DNA from: Oscillospiraceae bacterium
GTDB lineage: Bacteria; Bacillota; Clostridia; Oscillospirales; CAG-382
Length of the DNA: 64,000 nt
Direction: 5' to 3'
NCBI GenBank assembly: GCA_015063785.1
Contig: SVTM01000004.1
Span: forward strand, 38,708 to 102,707
A program made the position numbers and the translations under genes. A model generated the notes under the pieces. That model was not told the origin of the DNA and ran no database searches. It worked only from the letters and a program-made list of their open reading frames with translations. Positions 59,075 to 64,000 of the stretch are shown one piece after another. Position 1 is the stretch's first letter, and each line of letters starts with the position of its first letter.

Positions 59075-62000
59075 TTATTCAGCTTCAACAGATTCGATGA
59101 TAGTGGTGAGGAATTCAGCTGTTTCGCCGTCAGCCACTGCAACCTTTGCAACATCATAGATGCTTGTGGAGTAGTCCTTTGTAGTAAGAGTATGGATAAC
59201 TCCGTTGGCATCGAGATAGTCGATGTAGCCGTATACAGTGAAGTCTCTGTCATAGCTGCCTTCCTTGATATTGATAAGGCAAACTGTGTACTGAGTTACT
59301 TCTTCTTCTTCAGCATAAAGCTTGTATGCAGGAACTTCTGCATGGTCAGCAGAATCATAAAGGTCAGCAGGGATAACGTATGTGCCGAAGTGAGGTTTTT
59401 CGCCCTCAACAAGTTCTGCGGAATACTGAGTAAGAGCAGCGTAGAACTCATTGTCCATTTCAACAATGTAACGCAAGCCTGCGGGTTCTTCAAGACGTAC
59501 CTGAACACCCTTGATAAAGAAGTCGCCTGCGGTGCCTTCTTCGTTTTCTGTAGCAAAGTCAATGAACTTAGCGCAAAGCTTGTCACCTGCGTTGAATTCT
59601 GTTTCTTCAGCCTTGGGAGCTGTGCCGTCAGCATATACCCAACCAAGGAAGAACTTGCCATCAGCTTCAGGAGCTTCAAGCTCTGCAACATCAAGAGTTA
59701 CTGTGTTGTAGAAGTCGTAAACGCCGTTTTCATAAACATAGTCTGTGTAAACGGTGTATACACCTGCTGCGGGAACAGTGAGGATGTTGTTGGAGGAAAC
59801 GTAACGGTTGCCTTCAGCGTCAACAGCGATAGCCACAACGCCTGCGGGAACAGTGTACTTACCTGCGATTTCAGTTACATCAAGCTCTGCCGCACCGATA
59901 ACGGTGAGGTCGTAAAGGTTAGCCTTAAGAGAATCAGCAATTGTCTGTACCTTAACGTTTGCGTTGTTCTTGATGATCTGGAGAGCGCCGTTAATAACTG
60001 TGCCTGTGGTTTTTCCGCCGTCAGAGAGAAGGTTGCCAACAGTTGTTCCGTTAAGAACGATGTTAACGTTCTTCTTAAAGAGTGCTCCACCGCCGTTCAT
60101 GTTGTCAACGATGATCTTGGGAACTGTGCTGTTACCAAACTTGAAGTTAACTTCTTCGTTGAATGTCATTGTGCCGGAAGTGTTGTAACCGGAAAGGGTG
60201 ATACCGTTCGATGTCTGATCGAGGTTTGCACCGTCTGCAAATTCAACTGTGAAAGCGGTGTTGAATGTCTTTGTCGAACGAGAACCGCCGTGGATACCGG
60301 ACATTCTTGCCTTGCCGTTAAGAGTAAGAGTGTTGTTTGCGTATGTAGGCTGATACCATGTTACGCCTTCACCGATAGTGAAGTTTGTAGCGTTTACATA
60401 GAAATCGCCGTACCAGTCCATTCTGGGGTCAACAATCTTGATGTTCTTGAATGTGAGAGGACTTGTGATTTCAACGTTTGTCGAAATATATCCGCTTGTA
60501 GCATAAGCCTGGTGAGTTGTGAGCCACGAGAGGTTTTCTGCGTCAGCACTCTCAATCACAAGCATTGCTGTGTGGTTGGGGATGTCCTTGATGCAAGCAA
60601 GAGCGATTGTGGAAAGATCTGTGTAAGTGTCTGCTTCGTTTGCAGCCTTTACAACCTTAATGGTAACTTCGTCGCCTGCGCCGTACTTCTTGTTGATGTC
60701 TTCAACAACAGTTGCGAACGAACCGGGATTTTCAAGCGAGAGACCGTCGCCTGTTGCGCCATGCTGTACATAGTATACAACAGCTTCACCTGTGAGGGTG
60801 TAGTCTGCAGTAAGCTTGCCTGCGCCGTCATCGATCCAGCCCTTGAACTTCATGGAAGCATCCTCAAAAGGAGTAACTGCTGCCTTGACGTCAACAAGTG
60901 TATCTGCGAACTTAACTGTGTATGTGCCTTCGGGAAGAGTGAGCAGACCGTCTACGCTGTAGAGGATTTCCTTTGCATATTCTGCGTCTGTTGCATACGC
61001 AACCTTTCCTTCGGGAACTGCAAATGTACCGTCTGTTTCTGTAAGAGCAAGATCTGCGCCTACAGCAGTAACGATCCATGTCTTGTCTGCAGCAATGTTA
61101 GTAACCATTTCGGTCATCGAACCGCCGTCGTTGACGAGAACCTGGAAACCACCGTTGATAGTAATAGTCTTGCCCTTGTTTGTGTTCTTAACATTACCGT
61201 TCTCGATAACAATGTTAAGACCGTTGCTGAATGTGGAAGCTGCGTCACCCCAAGCAATCTGACCCTTGAAGTCTTCGTGGTTGATGGTAACGTTTACTTC
61301 GTTCTGGAATGTCGAGCCCTTTGTACCGGAGATGTTAAGACCGTATCTTGCGTCGGTCTGATTTGTCATAACAGAGTTGATAACAACATTTCCGCCGGGA
61401 CGTGTACCTGCGCCGACAGAGTCGAGCATTACGCGTTCGTTACCGGTAACGAGAGCTGTGAAACCGGCGCCTTCATAGATACCACAGTTTTCGTATGCAA
61501 ATCCGCAGTTGTTGAATGTAACGTTGCGGCCGCCTGTGAAGAATTCACGGTCGTACATACGACAAGCAACAATTGTGATATCGTCAAAGATAAAGTCGCC
61601 TGCAAGACATACGTTGCCGTTGTTACCGAGTATTTCACCGTATGCGAGATATGTGGTAACAGAGGTGTCATAAGCCTTTACATTGATTGTACAGTTGTGT
61701 GCGGGGAGTGTACCGCCCTGATCAGGCATAAATGCTGTGATTCTGCCGTAGTAGTATTTGCCATCAACAGGCTTCATCGACTTGTTGTAGATGTCGTTGC
61801 CGTCTTTGTCGTAGAAGTAGAATTCTCTTGTTGCGCCTTCGGGAGCCACACCGTTGAGAACGTAGATTGTAACGTCGTCTTCAGCGGTTGCGCCTGCAGC
61901 GTTGATAAGGTCGATAGCTGCCTTGATTGTTGCAACAGGGGATTCAGCCGAGAGACCGTTACCTGTAGCATTTGCCTGAACGTAGTATGTGAATGTAGGC

Positions 62001-64000
62001 TTTTCAACGATCTTTGCTGTAAGAACGCCTGCAACAGAATCGTCCCAACCTCTGAAGACATAACCTTCGGGAATTTCGGGAGTTTCAGCTGCTTCGATGA
62101 TAGCTTCAAGGCTTTCTGCGCCTGTGAGAGCGTATGTGCCTTCAGCAAGAGTGATTGTGCCTGTGTAGTAGTTGATTGTCTTCTTGTCTTCGGAAACAGT
62201 GTAGACATACTTGCCGTCTTCGATAGCAAATGTACCTGCTGTGTCTGTTACGTCAAGGTTAGCGCCTGTTGTCGAAACGATCCACTTCTTGTCTGCAGTA
62301 ACGTTTGCAGGAAGATCGTTCATCGAAGCGCCTTCGTTGATAACAACCTGAAGACCGCCGGTAACTGTAACGTTGCCGCCCTTGCCGGGATCAACGTTGT
62401 TAACTGTACCGTTGTTGAGAACGAGAGCAAGGCCGTTGTTGAATGCGCCTGCGCCTCTGCCCCAGATAACTGTACCTGCAAAATCTTCGTGATCGATGTA
62501 AACATTTACTCTGCCTGTGTAGGTTGCAGAATATGTACCCGAGATTTCAAGACCGTATGTAGTATTGTTTGTGGTCATGGGAGATTCGATGCGAACGGTA
62601 GAACCTGCGAAGTTGCCGTTGTTTGCAGCACCACCGACCTGAACTCTTTCGTGACCGTTTGAAATACCTGTGAACTTGCTGTTGTCGTTGGAATGGCTGC
62701 AGTTCTGATACTTGAAGAGACAGTCTGTGATTGTCACATCTTTGCCGTTTACAAAGAGTTCACGGTCATACATTCTGTTTGTGAGGATTGTAAGACCTTC
62801 GAATACTGTAGGACCGCCGAGAGTAAAGCCGGAGTTCTGACCGATAACAGGATGCTGAGCGATAAATGTTTCAACTTCTGTGTTATAAGGCTTCAGAACG
62901 ATGGTTGCGGTATGCGCGGGAACCGCGTATCCGCCGGGAGCCCAGTAAGTGAATCTGCCGTAAATTGCATCAGCATTTTTGCCTGCATTTGCATTCTGAA
63001 TGTCGTTGCCGTCTACATCGTAGAAGTAGAATTCCTTTGTTGCACCTTCGGGAGCGTCGCCGTTCATGATGAAGATTGTAACTTCGTCTTCAGCGTCGTA
63101 ACCTGCTGCGTTGATGGCAGCAACTGCATCGTAAACATGACCGATAGGAGATTCAGCCGAAAGACCGTCGCCTGTTCCGCCGTTCTTTACATAGTAGATA
63201 GGATCAACTTCAATGGGAGCATCTTCGATGATAGCTGTGATAATGCCGTCAACAGATGTGTCCCAACCCTTGAATACCTTGTCAACTGTGACTGCGGGGT
63301 CTTCAAGAGCTTCAACGATAGCATCAACAGATGCTGCAGGGAGAACTGTCCATGTGCCGGGCTCGAGGGCGATTTCGCCTTCGCCGTAGTAAACAGTCTT
63401 GCCGTCAGCAGCTATTGCGTATGCAAGAGCAGCTGTATCAACTGCGAATTCGCCGGCTGTTGCTGTAACGTCGATTGCAAGACCTTCAGCACCTGCAACG
63501 AGGTTGTAGTAAGGAGCCTTTGTATCCTTGGCAGATGTTGCCCAAGGAGTTGCTGTGTAAGCAGGAATTGTTGCACCGTAGTTCTGGATAAGATTTACAG
63601 TGCCTGTAACAACAGGAATAGAACCTGTTTCGATCTTCTTGACTGTAACGCCTTCGCCAAGAATGATGGAGAGGTCGCCGCCGATGGTTTCGGTTGCCCC
63701 TGCGTTTGTTCCGCAGATTTTGAGGTTCTTAAGTGTGCCTGCACCGATTTCGAGAGTAACGTCGCCATTAACGCCCTGAGCTTTGTCGGCATCGGTGTAA
63801 CCTGTGATATTGACGTAATCGCCGATGATGTCAGCATTGTCAAGGTAAACGTACTGATCGCGTTCAACGGTCTTGTTGCCGCGGATCATACCCATTGCAA
63901 AGTGGGTGGACGAGGGATAGAATACTGTACCTGTTGTGTACTGTGTTTCGTTAACACCGCGGAGATCGCCGAACTTAACGTTGTGGAACTCAACAGGATA
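59075..64000 (-). CDS. Giant modular surface protein with beta-helix repeats (5' end off window)
   Basis: At least 1,642 codons are in view, and the frame stays open to the right edge, so the N-terminus and any signal peptide are missing. The visible part is built of about 400-residue modules, each opening YYV..GATGDGLSAESP-like, then EDEVTIFIMNG.APEGATKEFYFYD, a run of parallel beta-helix-like strands rich in Asn/Thr/Gly (e.g. LVLNNGTVNNVDPGKGGNVT), and closing with a FKGWDDSV-type strand. Module starts lie near 63180, 61970 and 60760. The C-terminal 190 residues form a different domain (RLEEPAGLRYIVEMDNEFYA, YGYIDYLDANGVIHT). No LPxTG is seen. Likely an adhesin or surface-layer-type protein. 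Confidence 0.85.
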   Translation of the reverse strand, partial: YPVEFHNVKFGDLRGVNETQYTTGTVFYPSSTHFAMGMIRGNKTVERDQYVYLDNADIIGDYVNITGYTDADKAQGVNGDVTLEIGAGTLKNLKICGTNAGATETIGGDLSIILGEGVTVKKIETGSIPVVTGTVNLIQNYGATIPAYTATPWATSAKDTKAPYYNLVAGAEGLAIDVTATAGEFAVDTAALAYAIAADGKTVYYGEGEIALEPGTWTVLPAASVDAIVEALEDPAVTVDKVFKGWDTSVDGIITAIIEDAPIEVDPIYYVKNGGTGDGLSAESPIGHVYDAVAAINAAGYDAEDEVTIFIMNGDAPEGATKEFYFYDVDGNDIQNANAGKNADAIYGRFTYWAPGGYAVPAHTATIVLKPYNTEVETFIAQHPVIGQNSGFTLGGPTVFEGLTILTNRMYDRELFVNGKDVTITDCLFKYQNCSHSNDNSKFTGISNGHERVQVGGAANNGNFAGSTVRIESPMTTNNTTYGLEISGTYSATYTGRVNVYIDHEDFAGTVIWGRGAGAFNNGLALVLNNGTVNNVDPGKGGNVTVTGGLQVVINEGASMNDLPANVTADKKWIVSTTGANLDVTDTAGTFAIEDGKYVYTVSEDKKTINYYTGTITLAEGTYALTGAESLEAIIEAAETPEIPEGYVFRGWDDSVAGVLTAKIVEKPTFTYYVQANATGNGLSAESPVATIKAAIDLINAAGATAEDDVTIYVLNGVAPEGATREFYFYDKDGNDIYNKSMKPVDGKYYYGRITAFMPDQGGTLPAHNCTINVKAYDTSVTTYLAYGEILGNNGNVCLAGDFIFDDITIVACRMYDREFFTGGRNVTFNNCGFAYENCGIYEGAGFTALVTGNERVMLDSVGAGTRPGGNVVINSVMTNQTDARYGLNISGTKGSTFQNEVNVTINHEDFKGQIAWGDAASTFSNGLNIVIENGNVKNTNKGKTITINGGFQVLVNDGGSMTEMVTNIAADKTWIVTAVGADLALTETDGTFAVPEGKVAYATDAEYAKEILYSVDGLLTLPEGTYTVKFADTLVDVKAAVTPFEDASMKFKGWIDDGAGKLTADYTLTGEAVVYYVQHGATGDGLSLENPGSFATVVEDINKKYGAGDEVTIKVVKAANEADTYTDLSTIALACIKDIPNHTAMLVIESADAENLSWLTTHQAYATSGYISTNVEITSPLTFKNIKIVDPRMDWYGDFYVNATNFTIGEGVTWYQPTYANNTLTLNGKARMSGIHGGSRSTKTFNTAFTVEFADGANLDQTSNGITLSGYNTSGTMTFNEEVNFKFGNSTVPKIIVDNMNGGGALFKKNVNIVLNGTTVGNLLSDGGKTTGTVINGALQIIKNNANVKVQTIADSLKANLYDLTVIGAAELDVTEIAGKYTVPAGVVAIAVDAEGNRYVSSNNILTVPAAGVYTVYTDYVYENGVYDFYNTVTLDVAELEAPEADGKFFLGWVYADGTAPKAEETEFNAGDKLCAKFIDFATENEEGTAGDFFIKGVQVRLEEPAGLRYIVEMDNEFYAALTQYSAELVEGEKPHFGTYVIPADLYDSADHAEVPAYKLYAEEEEVTQYTVCLINIKEGSYDRDFTVYGYIDYLDANGVIHTLTTKDYSTSIYDVAKVAVADGETAEFLTTIIESVEAE

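Noticed and set aside
59192-62662. Long open frame (1,156 codons) on the plus strand
   Set aside because: It lies wholly antisense to the surface-protein gene, has Cys-rich low-complexity translation and no ribosome binding site; it mirrors the codon bias of the real gene.
1-64000. tRNA, rRNA, riboswitch, insertion sequence or prophage genes
   Set aside because: No tRNA cloverleaf, rRNA segment, transposase, integrase or conserved riboswitch core was recognised by reading both strands.

Overview
The window (moderate GC, AT-rich intergenic DNA, AGGAGG-type ribosome binding sites, GTG/TTG starts) looks like a chromosomal segment of an anaerobic Gram-positive Clostridia member, probably gut-associated. 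Support comes from a PolC-type replicase, SPOCS/LysM and SpoVM-like sporulation genes, a BlaI/BlaR1 module, glycyl radical enzymes and the clostridial pyrH-frr-uppS-cdsA-dxr-rseP-ispG-polC order. No rRNA, tRNA, CRISPR array, transposase or phage gene was seen.

Region 1 (1-12,116, minus strand) is one long operon for a glycyl-radical-enzyme bacterial microcompartment of the fucose/rhamnose type. It encodes a HAD phosphatase, a B12-independent diol dehydratase (GRE) and its activase, a PduU/EutS shell protein, a PduV/EutP GTPase, a class II sugar-phosphate aldolase with a targeting tail, an HbpS-like protein, a zinc alcohol dehydrogenase with an N-terminal targeting helix, four single-domain shell proteins, an EutN pentamer, PduS- and PduT-like electron carriers and a partial iron alcohol dehydrogenase. 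The inferred pathway is deoxysugar phosphate to lactaldehyde to 1,2-propanediol to propionaldehyde to propanol/propionate. CoA-acylating aldehyde dehydrogenase and PduL are not in view and may lie beyond the left edge. The operon has a consensus promoter with a dyad operator.

Region 2 (12.4-18.9 kb, plus strand) holds a YkvI-type transporter, a macro-domain/helical fusion followed by a vWA protein, a MATE exporter, two microproteins (one SpoVM-like) and a SPOCS-LysM protein. Region 3 (19-38.6 kb) is an accessory carbohydrate region: an AraC regulator divergent from an SDR plus an unusual orphan glycyl radical enzyme (Cys-Asn-Gln active site), manA with an MBOAT/DHHW acylation pair, a leucine-rich lipoprotein, a six-hairpin glycosidase-like protein, a second AraC regulator, a GH99-like protein, a GH28 enzyme, a second MATE exporter, a metallophosphoesterase, a parvulin and a BNR/sialidase-fold protein.

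Region 4 (38.6-44.3 kb, minus strand) carries a second MBOAT/DHHW pair in opposite gene order and a BlaI/BlaR1-like operon in which the sensor is split into a protease ORF and two homologous membrane-anchored ORFs. Region 5 (44.4-58.8 kb, minus strand) is the housekeeping block rbsK-pyrH-frr-uppS-cdsA-glgB-dxr-rseP-nudix-ispG-polC. Region 6 (59.1 kb to the right edge, minus strand) is the 3' part of a very large surface protein built from roughly 1.2-kb modules.
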